From Protea cynaroides (Eukaryota > Streptophyta > Magnoliopsida > Proteales > Proteaceae), in assembly GCA_028583415.1 (NCBI GenBank), contig CM053272.1, positions 47,906,685 to 47,970,684 on the forward strand: a stretch of DNA of 64,000 bases, read 5' to 3'. The position numbers and the translations under genes were made by a program. Positions 11,502-21,799 of the stretch are shown in pieces. Each line of letters starts with the position of its first letter. The first letter of the stretch is position 1. Below the pieces are notes generated by a model. That model searched no databases, was not told the DNA's origin, and worked only from the letters and a program-made list of their open reading frames with translations.

Positions 11502-13477
11502 TGATGGACCTTGAATGACACTGAGAGGGGGGGGTGAATCAGTGTGAATACTTTTTTTCCTGATATTTCTTTGCTGCCCAAAGCTTATGATGAACAGAAC
11601 TGCCTCATACACAATCGTATGCAAATCTACCTCACAACCACTCAGTTTCCAGGTCTACCAGATTTGCACACCCATCCTGCAATTCATTCCACGCACTTCA
11701 CAAAGTACATAATCAAACAAACCACAACACAGAAAGATTACATGGTTCACCACCACAGTGAGTGATGGTTAATCTACGGAGTAATGCCCAATGGGCTTCG
11801 TATTTACTCAATACTCAACTTTTAGCCATTTACAGGACAAGGATGCTCACCCTAAATTTTCCCAACATAAAACTGAGAGGGCGTAACAACGCCAGAATTC
11901 AGGCATAAAGCCAGTGTCCAGCACCCACTGAACACACCACAACAAATACAATTTTGGGGCTTATAATGATGCCCTACAATTAAATCCCAACCTAGCAAGG
12001 CATTCAATATATTTTCTTCTCTTTTTTTCTTTGCCTAATGCTAGCATACATTAGATTCCCATACAACGTAGGCATTCAACATCATCAACCTACTTTAACA
12101 TACAATGCATTGATTCAATAAACAGTAAGGGAGATGAGAAAATCTCACAACCAATTTTTTCTGATAATCGACGATGTTCCTCTTCTTCTGGTAATCAATA
12201 AATCCCTTGCCATATGCAATCAAGCTCTTCCAGCCTTCAAGAATACATCAGTGTATCGGCATCAGCAAGAACAGAGATGGAGAATGACTGTCTTCAATTT
12301 CCAGAGCAAGAGAAATCCGAAATCCTGAAGTTCTTCCCTCTTTCTTCAAAAACTCACTTTCAGATCTGTTTTTCACGGCCAACTCATTCTCAAACCATTC
12401 TCAATTGATAGAGAATGAAAAACCTAACTCGGAGCAATTTGGATCGTCGGATTTGGCCACCGGATGGCCAAGTTATGAAGAAAACAAGTTCAGCCACTAG
12501 AAATATTCCAAATGGAATCTTTTAATTCCATATGGTGCGCCTGCGACGCACCGTAGCCACGCCCGCAGTCTGGGTGTCGAAACCTGATTGGCCGAAGAAG
12601 GAATCTCTGAAATTGGCCGTTGGATTTCAATCAAAAAGGCGGGATCTTACAGGATCCCTTGGATCAGAATAATCCCGTCACCGAAAGTCGGCTTGAACAC
12701 CATCCGTTAGATTTGGATCGAGCGTACCGCGGCACCGTAGGCGCGCACCACTGTATCATTGAAAAACAGTCATGTGACGCGATACACCATATAAAATTGC
12801 GGCTAGCCAATGAAAACAGTCGCGGGAGAATCTGACGACGTCGACTGAGAAACACCATAGCCCGCTTTAACCAGATTCGTCGATCTGGAATCTGACATGC
12901 GTGGCTTCATCTGGGCGGCCGATCTTGCATCTTTTTCTTTCTACTTTTCCGAAAATACCCCTGTAAACCCAAATAATGGCCTCTGTAACTTTTTCAAGTT
13001 TATTAAAATCCTACAGAGATGATTTTCCAGAGAGTTTTTCTCTCTCCTGGAAAATCATCAAACATGTGGTGGACGCAGCGGTCATGCGTAAAGAGTCCTG
13101 CGCGCGGCATGCGGGAGGGCCAGCGCGTGCGCGGGCCTTGCGGGCAGTGCCATGCTGCTGCTTGCAGCTGACAGCTGCTTGTGGGCCTGCTATGCTGCTT
13201 GCTGGCCTGCGGTGCTGCTGGCTGGCTAGCCAGCTGTGCTGCTGGCCGGCTAGTGGTGCTGCTGGCTGGCTAGTGGTGCTCGGCCAGGTTGGCTGTCTAG
13301 GTGGCATGCCACCTTGGTGGGTCCCACCTTCTCTCTCCTAGGTCCCACTTTCTCCTCTTTCTTTCTCTCTCCTCTTTTATGCTTCACAGTATCTGTAACA
13401 AAGCCATATCACCTGTAGGATCCGCAGACACTCTCTCTCATCAACCTTTGCCAACAATTACAATATGTAGGCCAACA
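11502..13477 (-). repeat. 5' LTR of copia E1
   Basis: This is the partner of 3246-5252, with the same TG...CA ends. Promoter and polyadenylation signals should lie here, but I could not single out a convincing TATA box. The strong similarity to the 3' LTR can be used to date the insertion. Confidence 0.95.
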
Positions 13478-13482
13478 CTCTT

Positions 13483-16314
13483 ATTATTCTACATATGGTC
13501 CTCAAGCTCTGTTCCATTGTATAGATTTCACAAGGTAGTCTCTTTTTATTCTTGATTATCTTCTTCTCGAGGGATAATTTGATTGCGTTGTACTTCTCCT
13601 TCTCTATGATTTTAGTTTTTCAGCAGGATGTATATATGTATTGTAATCGTTTTTCATTCGTGTGAGATATTTTGTAGTTGTGCATGTTTTGAAGTCAATT
13701 GTTCTCCACATTGACAGTTTGCCAGTTAGGATTCTCCTAGTTTGCTTCTTCTGTAAGCTTTTTTGTTTCACACTTAAATTTGTTTTTTGATTAGTTGTTA
13801 AATTAGATTAATGACTAACTGCTTTGAATCATATTTTCTTTTAGTTCGGGAACTATTGGACTCACACATTCTCAGCAGCGCATGTGCATGAACGGTATAG
13901 AAATGTGTTCTTGTAGCTTTATTGAAAGTTAAAAGAAGCTTGGCCCAATCAATTCTAGTTGGATCTATAAGGATTTTGAATTGCTTCTTTGATGAAAGTT
14001 AGAAGAAGCTAGGCTGAATCGAAGAAGGTTAATTTTCAGCTCCTTTTTCTCTATGTTTTGGGACCCATATATTTTGCATTGACTTTTCTTCCAACCAAAC
14101 CCCCATTTAATCTTGTATATTTTCTTCATCCTGCACCACTGAAGATGGAAGAGGCACCTGCGGATGATCTGATGGAACTTGTGACTCAATTTGTTGCTTT
14201 CCATTTGAAGGTACAGTTCACAAGAGTGTTTATGAGCAATTCACATTTTTGTGAGACTTATTTTGATATTTCATGGTTTATATTTCACTGAATTGTTATA
14301 TCTCCTGGTTAATTGGGAAATCTATTATTAGACGAGTAATTGTTATTAGACGAGTAATTGTTTGTATTGTAGTAGGAATATGGTTGGAAGTTGCAGAAGT
14401 ATGTTGGAGAAGAAAGTTTGAACTCGTGCAAGGGATTTTGTTGGTTTAAATCTAAGGGTAAGGAAGTAATTTCTTGGAAACCACTGCAAATGATTCACCC
14501 TACAAAGTTGCATAGAACTTTGCAAATGATTTACTATACAAAGTTGATATAGAATAATTAACTAATAAACAATATGAATAAATGAGGAAAATATTTACTT
14601 AAGAAACATGACTAAGCAAAATGAAAGCAAATTTCATATGCTGATATTTTAGATTTGGAAGTACTGGAATTGAATTCTGAGGACTAGAAAACAAGAGGCT
14701 AGGTTTACCATGATAGTGTTAGAAAATTTAGGCCAGCAATTAATTGGGCAGGTATTAGGAATTAATATTTTGGAGCTCCAATAGGAAAATCAAAGGGTTA
14801 GGCCACGCTCTAACAGGTAATGTTAACAGTGACACTGGCCATATGCGAGCAGCAAACACTACCCCAGATTTCTCAATTCAGCCTTGAAAAAATGCCAAGT
14901 ATATCTCAGTTTCAAGGCTGGTTGAAATTTGATTCGAAACTGAGTATGAACCTTGTATGGACCAAATTCTTTTATTGGCTTCTTCATCAAGAAAGAGTTG
15001 GAAGCTAGAGCTTTGTATTTGGACGACAGGGTATGGTTTTTTCATCTTTGTTTTGTGTGTGCAATATCAGTACTCTTCTTCTTTCATGCATGTGGACAGT
15101 TGCACCACCGGATCCTGTCAGGTACAAATTTTTAAAACACTCATTTTTAATGACCAAGATACAAGTTATTGGTACAGTAAAACAGAGAGGGCTTTAGGAA
15201 ATAGAATCAAGATATATGAACAGATCCGTAAAAGAAAAAAAAAGAAAAGAAAAGAAAAGGAAGTTAAGAATAGATCTGCTATTTATAATCAATAATAACT
15301 ACAAGTCCTAAAATGTTATGGTATTATCTAATGCTTTATTTCTTTGGCTCTATGGCTGCCCAGACAAGTCGAAAGAATAAAGATATCCTCTTGTCTCCAT
15401 TATACTTTCAGTAGTAGTGTAATCTAATACTGTCCCTGTAGAGTATCAGAAATTCAATTGTAAACTACATCCTCATTGTTTTCCCAAATTGAACGTAGAT
15501 GATGGGGCTAGGAGTATCCGCGCGAGGAGCAAAGGGGTTGCGTGTGGATTGGCTTGGACCTTTTATCTCCTTATGTTTTTTTTGTTTATTTAAGCCTTGG
15601 GCTTCTTTTGTGTTAAGTGCTTAATATGGGCTTTAAGTTTGTTTAGTTTTTATTTTAAGTTGCTTTCATTGTAAGCACATCCTATTAGTTTTTTAGTTTC
15701 TAATAGCAGATCATTAGAGTTAGCTTAGCCATGAAGTATTATTACATAAGTTTCTAAGTGTGTTATAATTGTATTTCTAGTCAAAGACTTGTTTTAGGAT
15801 TATATATATTAGGATCTAAGGGGGCTCATTGCTCTAGATGACTATGCATGAAAGTTATGGCTGCTGCCTTTATTTGCTTTTTGTGCACTTAGAGCTGCTG
15901 TGAGATTCATCAACCTTTGGTGGAAAATAAAGGTACGCTGTTCAGGTTTAGGATTTTTAGGGGTAAGATATGGTTTGCAATACATTTAGAGTAGATAGAT
16001 TTATTACAAATTTTACCCGGTTTAATGCTTTGGTTCTTAAATTGTAATGTATAAATTGGGACAAGAGGAGTCTGATTTCAATTGTCCAACTTTTTAAGGG
16101 ATGATATCTTCAGCTTATTGGTTTTGGTTTCTGAATTTCAAGTTACTTCTATAGCATTAGCTATTCTCCATTCATGTCCTTCGAATATGCATCCTAATTT
16201 ATTGGACCAGGTATATATGATGTGATAAAGTTCTTGGATGACACCTTGGTGGTGATGAGATTTTGTTGTCATAGATTTGTATGGGCAAAAAAGAGTTTTT
16301 TTTTTCTTTTTTAA
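13483..16314. other. Right internal arm of the CACTA element, no gene recognised
   Basis: About 2.8 kb without a long open frame. Short gene-like features occur: an ATG-led stretch at 14145-14210 (M-E-E-A-P-A-D-D-L-M-E-L-V-T-Q-F) that runs into a GTACAG donor-like site, and a 22-base segment near 15099-15120 between an AG and a GTACAA. These look like exon pieces with introns but no known domain is visible. A 17-base direct duplication (attagacgagtaattgt) lies near 14327-14360. Whether this is decayed CACTA coding sequence or captured host DNA cannot be told by reading alone. Confidence 0.35.
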
Positions 16315-16690
16315 TACCATTTTTTCCGACGGTAATAAATTTTCCGTTGGTAAAATATACATTTACCGACGGAACATATATTACCGTCGGAAAAAATACT
16401 GATTTTTCTCAACGGAAATATGAATTTCGTGGATTAAAATAGCTATTTTTGGCGACGGAAACATAGTTACCGTCGGTAAAGATATAATTTTTCTCTATTT
16501 CCATGGCCAGAAATCTAATATTTTAGCCCCAGGACTATATTTTCCGTTGGGAAAAATGTGAATTTATACTCATGGCAGATACTTCGACAGAAAATACAAT
16601 GAAAAATAGTCCGTCGTTAAATATCAAAGGCGACGGGAACCTATTTTTGGCGACGAAAATTTCCATCGCAAAAAATGAAGATTGTTGTAA
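16315..16690. repeat. Right subterminal repeat array of the CACTA element
   Basis: Repeated motifs of the form tttCCGACGGtaa and ttttccgttggtaaa occur in both orientations across this stretch (for example 16324, 16357, 16384, 16470, 16623). They match the 'ggcgacgg' style of the left end and lie directly inside the right terminus. They are likely transposase binding sites by analogy with other CACTA elements. Confidence 0.8.
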
Positions 16691-16695
16691 TGGAA

Positions 16696-17338
16696 GTTGA
16701 GTTAACATACTCATAACCCAGGAAAGGAGCATTGGAAAGCCCTAATAAGGTTATTAAGGTATTTAAAGAGAACTATAAATTATGGCTTACACTGTAGTGG
16801 GAATCCTTCGGTACTAAAAGGGTATTGTGATGCTAATTGGATATCCGATACAAAGGAATCCTTAGCCACAAATGGTTATGTATTTACTCTTGGTGGATGA
16901 GTGATTTCATGAAAATCTGTTAAGCAAACTTGTGGTACAGTTTCCACCATGGAGGCAGAATTTATAGCCTTAGAGAAGGCTGGGGCAGAAGCCGAGTGGC
17001 TTAAAAATTTGGTGGTAGAAGTTCCGTTATGGTTTAAACCTATGCCCCCAATATCACTATACTGTGATAGTCAGAAAGCTACTCCTAAAGCAAAGAGCAA
17101 GATTTATAACGGAAAAAGAAGACATATATGCTTGAGACACAATCTTGTGAGGCATGATGTAAATGAAGGAACGATAGCTATCAACTTTGAAAAGTCAAAA
17201 AAGAATCTGATAGATATATTTACAAGACCACACACCACCAGGGACATTATTGACACATCTAAAGGAATAAGCTTGAGCCTGTGTCATAAGTCATGTGATG
17301 GAAACCCAACCTATGTGATAGTAGATCCCTGGAATTAG
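16696..17338 (+). pseudogene. Copia E0 RNase H part (broken)
   Basis: The copia E0 gene resumes immediately after the CACTA insertion. The RNase H core is clear: Y-C-D-A-N-W, S-T-M-E-A-E-F, L-Y-C-D-S-Q and R-R-H-I...R-H. Two TGA stops interrupt it near 16899-16912 (one in the G-G-stop-V-I-S segment and one six bases later), and the linker before it also has a stop. The last 129 codons (16949-17338) are open. The S-Y-V-F-T-L-G-G style and E-A-E-W-L motif suggest the Tork/TAR group. A roughly 520-base spacer with no coding sequence follows before the 3' LTR. Confidence 0.9.
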
Positions 17339-17858
17339 GTTCACTGGGTAAAAACGAAGTCATGCAAATGACTTGTTTAGTACTATCAAATTTTGCTCAT
17401 TCTGGTTAGATGGTAAGGTAGTATTCACCACAATGAATAGAGGATGAATCTTAAGGATTCTTAGTCAAGCCAAGTTATCCCAGAGAAATGTGGGGGTGTG
17501 TTAACTATGGTGCACACCATGGGCTGACCTTATTGAATGTAGGAAGTGGGACCTCTTCCAATGAGAGTTTTAAGAGCGAACTCTCATAAACATTCATAAA
17601 CCAGGATAAGGACAAGGCCGGTTTAAAAATATGTCCACCATTAAAGGATTTTCGAGGGTCGAACTGTAAGAGGTGGCTGGTAGGTTAGTCGGCTACACCA
17701 ATGAAGAAAGGTTCAAGGAGCGTTGCTTCACCCGTACTCTATAGCGTGGCCTATCAGACCTAGTGTAGGTTCAAATCGAAAGACACCTGCAACGACGTTG
17801 CTTACAGTTCTCATGAGATCAGCTGTCTGATTCTGATTTTCAATATCTTTTGAAACTT

Positions 17859-18711
17859 ATGGGGGAATTGTTGGAAAAAGTCAAAATGTCAAAAGTTATT
17901 TTTAAAAGAAATTTCAAAACATTTTTTAATTCAAATTCAAATTTTCATTTTGGCTCAAAAAATTGGTTTTTGGTTTTGGACGGGAATTTCGATTTTCATT
18001 TTTGGTTGGTCTATACAATGTAGGACTTTTTAGTCCCACATTGCTTGGGGATTGTGGAGGAGAGGTCCTTATTTGTAGGTGTCCCTTACCCATTGAGCCC
18101 CAAAAAGAAAGACTAGCCTCGTTCGAGTTGACTTACACACACGCGCGTGTGCCGGATCGGCAACCTGTGATTGTGACCGTGACGCGGGCGTGGGTGCTAC
18201 GGGATGCAGGATGCTGGTGTGGGTGTGGGTGTCGATGTATGGTCAGATTCGGACACACCCCTACCCAGATACCCTTTTGGAAGGGCATGTATATGTAGAG
18301 GTGCATTTCTACACACAAGAGACACCTCGACCGTCGATCTCAAGATTAGAGATCTGGCACGATCTAGACAATCCGTTTGGAGGGTTACACCCCATCCTAT
18401 AGCCACGACCAAAGGGTATCTAAATGCTATAAATAGAGGACGATCCCTGCCATCAAATTCATTCAAAATTCGAGTCTCTCTCCTTTCTTTCGCTCCAACT
18501 CTCTCCCTCTACTCTGTTTAATCGAAGGGTCCAAATCTCGTTGGTTTGAAAGGATATCTGATCTTAGTCGTCGGGTTTGCATACACCTAATAGTGAAGTG
18601 CATACTGGGTGGGTGTCCTACAGAAGGGTTGTTTTATTTTGGAGGCTGATTTACGGAGGCCTACTGCACCATATAAGGGGCAAATACAGTCTTAAGGACA
18701 GTGTACCAACA
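17859..18711 (+). repeat. Polypurine tract and 3' LTR of copia E0
   Basis: The tract atgggggaat (17859-17868) is followed by an LTR starting TGTTGG at 17869 and ending CCAACA at 18711, a perfect 6-base terminal inverted repeat; the LTR is 843 bases. The 5' LTR is outside the window, so the TSD cannot be checked. Confidence 0.85.
18427..18439 (+). promoter_or_regulatory. TATA box of the copia E0 LTR
   Basis: The sequence CTATAAATAGAGG lies about 560 bases into the LTR, the expected place for the U3 promoter driving the element's RNA. A CT-rich leader-like stretch (18470-18520) follows. Confidence 0.65.
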
Positions 18712-19183
18712 TGACTAAACACTACCTTCATTTCTGGTTCCATCTTATGAGGTATTTACTGTTATATATTTTATTTATGTACATTCTAGATTTTAGATAT
18801 AACCTAATATTTGATTATTGCATGTTTGTCCATTATCACTTGATTATTAATTATTGAATAATAATTAATTGCTTGTTACATTATTATTTATTAGTCTATT
18901 CAATATATATTGCTATACCTTAGTTCTATTTTACTACAATAGATTAGCCTAAGGAATGAGTTGTGATAGGAATTTGTAACTAGGCGAAGGAGGCAGAGGA
19001 GATTTTTGGTTTCTAGCACCAATGGCTGACCGTGGGAAGAAAGAAGTTGTGTGGATTCTTAGGTTGTTCTATCTTGCTTTGCATCAGTCCGTTAATTTTA
19101 TATTTTCAGCTTTCCTGTAGAGACGGGTTCTTTGAGCTCTACTTTGTTCCATCTTCGTAATTAGATTAGTAGAATGAAAGGGA
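18712..19183. other. No gene or repeat recognised
   Basis: This AT-rich flank between the copia E0 LTR and the solo LTR has no supported coding sequence or repeat. It may be the older DNA into which both inserted. Confidence 0.4.
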
Positions 19184-19572
19184 TGTTAGGATTGGGAAAT
19201 GCAAACAAGAAGAAAACACAAAGAATTAACATGGTTCAACACCCTATCATGGGATGCCTACGTCCACCAGAAAAAAGAGTGACTTTCTTCTATTCCCAAG
19301 AACAGTTTACAGAATTCTCTACCTGACAGGTTTATCTCATCTGTCAGCCTTACAGCGCCTTCAGCTCTCCATTGTTAGAAGAGAATCCTTTGACAGCCCT
19401 TACAGCCTTACCTAGGTTTTCCCACACACAGACAATATATAGGGAAACCTAGAAACTTTAATCCCACCACAATTATAAGTTTATCCTCGTATATGTAATA
19501 GCTCATACCCTAATACAAATACTACCCTTATAATTGTGTGGATCTCACAGAATACAAGACACCAACTCAACA
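19184..19572. mobile_element. Solo LTR, 389 bp, copia-like
   Basis: It starts TGTTAGGATTGG and ends CAACTCAACA. The 5-bp TSD AGGGA lies at 19179-19183 and 19573-19577. No internal region or second LTR is adjacent, so an LTR-LTR recombination probably removed the rest. The internal phrase aacatggttcaacacc...cctacgtccacc is typical of plant copia LTRs. A TATA-like tatatag lies near 19437. Confidence 0.85.
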
Positions 19573-19996
19573 AGGGATGGCATCGAACCACAACCTTTCC
19601 ATCTTCTCTCGCCACCATCCTCCATCATCTTTGAAAATTCTTCTTCACGGAATAGCATGCGTCCGAGTCGTCGAATAAATGCGATTTTCTTCTTTTTTTT
19701 CTTTCGGTTGGTTGCAAAGCGACTATGCTAGATAGGGATTTTAAAGGTCAGGTAAATTAAAGGAAAAAAGGAGATTGCTTGTGTGTTGCTTGTATGGATT
19801 CAGATCTATACTCTCCAAATGTTTACAGTCATTAGATGGGAAGAGTGCCATGGGGGACTCATCAAGTGGCCACTGGCCTTCCTCTCATTTCAATACTGAT
19901 TGAAGAGGATCTAGGTCCAACATGGATGGCCTCGCCGTACCAGGCCCAGAATTCTATGTCAGAGCAGATGACATTGGAGTCCTGGTAGTACCATTG

Positions 19997-20135
19997 AGAT
20001 CGTCTCCGGTTTGTCCAGTTCGTCTAGCCATGAATGGACAGAATGGAATCGAAGGACGCAAATACCAATACATTGGGAGGCATGTCTTGTGATTTCAGTC
20101 CGTCCGATCACAACTGGACGGACTAGAGACGATCT
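19997..20135. repeat. Short inverted-repeat element (possible MITE)
   Basis: The arms at 19997-20020 and 20112-20135 are about 24 bases with a few mismatches; the outer 10 bases (AGATCGTCTC / GAGACGATCT) match perfectly. A second perfect 9-bp stem (AGTCCGTCC / GGACGGACT) lies near the right end with a 10-base loop. No convincing TSD is visible, so its class is unknown. Confidence 0.5.
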
Positions 20136-20151
20136 TTTTCCTGTTAAACGT

Positions 20152-20205
20152 ATGTTCGAACCCACGACTCGATAGCAGACCAGATGAGCTATCCATCGTT
20201 GGCGT
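20152..20205 (-). other. tRNA-like pol III promoter boxes, possible SINE head
   Basis: On the minus strand an A-box-like TAGCTCATCTGG (20180-20191) is followed about 30 bases later by a B-box-like GGTTCGAAC (near 20154-20162). That spacing suits a tRNA-derived SINE. It does not fold as a full tRNA, and I could not find a tail or TSD, so it is a weak call. Confidence 0.3.
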
Positions 20206-20611
20206 AAGGGTAATCTTCAATAACCAACTTCAATCCGAGGGGCTGCGTGGGATCTTCAACCGCCATTCCCTTGCACACCATAAGTAAAGTCATCCAAATC
20301 AATTCAATTTCTCACTTGTGAAGAAAGGTGGAGTTAAATTTAACAATTATGAAAAGTATAGACCTTTAGAGGAGATCGACAGGGAGGCTTCAAGGTTGAA
20401 TCGCCATAAGTTGTGGTATGTAGCAGCACTGATCTCCATGCAGTGCTTGCCAGGGGTGAAAACGATGAAAATGGAGGGGGATCAAGATGTTCTGGTTCAC
20501 TCCCGAACTGATAAAATTCTCTAAGAAATGCCGAAACACTCATCGGAGAAACTCTTTGATGAAGTTCTTCACTGAAGCTTTGAACATATGAAGCCAAAAA
20601 GAAACGGAGAA

Positions 20612-20615
<4 letters not shown>

Positions 20616-20668
<53 letters not shown>
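20616..20668. repeat. (AG)n microsatellite
   Basis: An uninterrupted AG dinucleotide run of about 26 units. Confidence 0.95.
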
Positions 20669-20670
<2 letters not shown>

Positions 20671-21053
20671 GTTAGAGAGGGTTTTACTCTTTGTAAAAAA
20701 GCATTTAGGGAAAAGGGCAGAGTAAATAAGACATTTTAACTTCCATTATGGGTATTCTTGTCCCTAAATTATTAGTGTTAGCTAACATCATCATTTAACA
20801 AAAAAATCAGTTAATGAAGTGGGCATTTTTGTTACACAATTTTTAAATTATGGGTGGTATGTGTAGTTGTCAGAAACTAATGGATGGTAAGTATAATTAG
20901 TCCAAACTACAAAGGTAGTACACATCATATTATTATGCAACTCCTACGGGAAGATACTATAAAGGAGAAACCAATTAAGACGGACCAATTACTAATAGAA
21001 TTTAGTATGGAAAATTGAGACCGATTGATAATCAGTTTGGTTACGATTTATGC

Positions 21054-21231
21054 TTTTTTTTTTTTGGTAAACGATAAATTTATTCATTTGAAATAAGGTT
21101 TACAGCCAAGGCATCCGCCTTACATAAATCAAGAAGCCAGGGAGAGAATGTGGGTCAGTGAATCATACCCTTTGAAATCACTGCCTACCTAGCTAAGGTG
21201 TGAGCAACATTGTTAACAACCCTAGGAACCG
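21054..21231 (-). mobile_element. 5'-truncated LINE insertion
   Basis: The element reads on the minus strand and ends in a 12-base poly-A (poly-T at 21054-21065). The flanking 9-bp TSD GATTTATGC lies at 21045-21053 and 21232-21240. A long TSD of this kind, poly-A tail and short body are the marks of target-primed reverse transcription by a LINE. Only about 165 bases of 3' sequence are present, with no coding. Confidence 0.85.
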
Positions 21232-21344
21232 GATTTATGCTCTTTACATCATGAACTGAATTGAAATCAAACCAATAATTCAAAGCGACCCTATTTACAC
21301 CCTTTGCATGATCATTATGATCCTATCTCTTGGTTTCCTTCACC

Positions 21345-21790
21345 ATGGGTGAAGAAAAACTTTCTTCATGGAAGTTTATATGTAAAACAAGAAGATTGGA
21401 TGACCCAGGCATTCGTCCACTAAGACCTATGAACAAGGCTTTTATGGCAAAATTGTTGGGGAGATTTAATAATGAGGCCTTATCCCCCTGCAAGTAAATA
21501 ATTATCAGAAAATGTGGGGTATCTGGTGGGAGGGATTATAATTTCTAACAGCAGTAGGAGCTTCCCTGGGTCGTCTATGTGGTAAAGCATTATGGTTTTC
21601 CCACCCAATTCCTTATCTAGATGTTCTTTCCAAGTGGGGGGATGGGGTCTAGAGTACAGTTCTGGGAGGATGAGTGGTTGATGGTTGGAGAATTATGTGA
21701 TTTCTTTCTGGTGATCATTCTGGGATTGTGGACCGAGCTTTGATTTTGCTAAAACCCATCCTTCTTTGGGTTCTTGGTTTCCTTGAGTAT
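21345..21790 (+). pseudogene. LINE (L1-type) pol fragment, region after the reverse transcriptase
   Basis: Discontinuous reading gives W/C-K-T-R-R-L-D-D-P-G-I-R, M-N-K-A-F-M-A-K-L-L-G-R-F and later G-S-R-V-Q-F-W-E-D-E-W. These match the usual L1 order K-x-x-G-G-L-G-I-R, M-N-x-A-L-L-A-K-W-x-W-R-F and G-x-x-x-x-F-W-x-D-x-W found downstream of the RT. Stops and frameshifts are frequent, so it is an old fragment. It is separate from the short LINE tail at 21054-21231. Confidence 0.65.
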
Positions 21791-21799
21791 TACCATTAA

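Larger units (their letters stand above)
3246..13477 (-). mobile_element. Copia E1, SIRE/Maximus-like LTR retrotransposon, complete but mutated
   Basis: Two LTRs of about 2.0 kb (3246-5252 and 11502-13477) flank a minus-strand interior. The TSD CTCTT lies at 3241-3245 and 13478-13482. The primer site is at 11488-11499 and the polypurine tract at 5253-5264, so the 5' LTR is the right-hand copy. The interior has gag with three CCHC knuckles and a long coiled coil, then protease, integrase, reverse transcriptase and RNase H. The large size, long LTRs and extended coiled-coil gag point to the SIRE/Maximus lineage. It is inserted in the CACTA element and itself holds a hAT-type insertion in gag. 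By eye the LTRs differ by scattered substitutions and small indels only, suggesting a fairly recent insertion. Several stops and a frameshift make it non-functional as it stands. Confidence 0.95.
1699..16692. mobile_element. CACTA (En/Spm-type) DNA transposon, non-autonomous, holding nested elements
   Basis: The left end begins CACTACAAGAAT, the standard CACTA terminus. The right end, read on the other strand, begins CATTACAACAAT, a diverged match; both run on into CATTTTTgGCGA-like sequence. The 3-bp TSD GAA is present at 1696-1698 and 16693-16695, the size typical of this superfamily. Collapsing it rejoins the copia E0 frame at a conserved spot (K-L-S, one stop codon, then H-T-H-N-P-G-K-E-H-W). 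Arrays of degenerate short repeats lie just inside both ends. Without the nested copia E1 the element is about 4.76 kb. No TnpD- or TnpA-like transposase is recognisable, so it was probably moved by a relative elsewhere. Orientation is not determinable. Confidence 0.9.
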
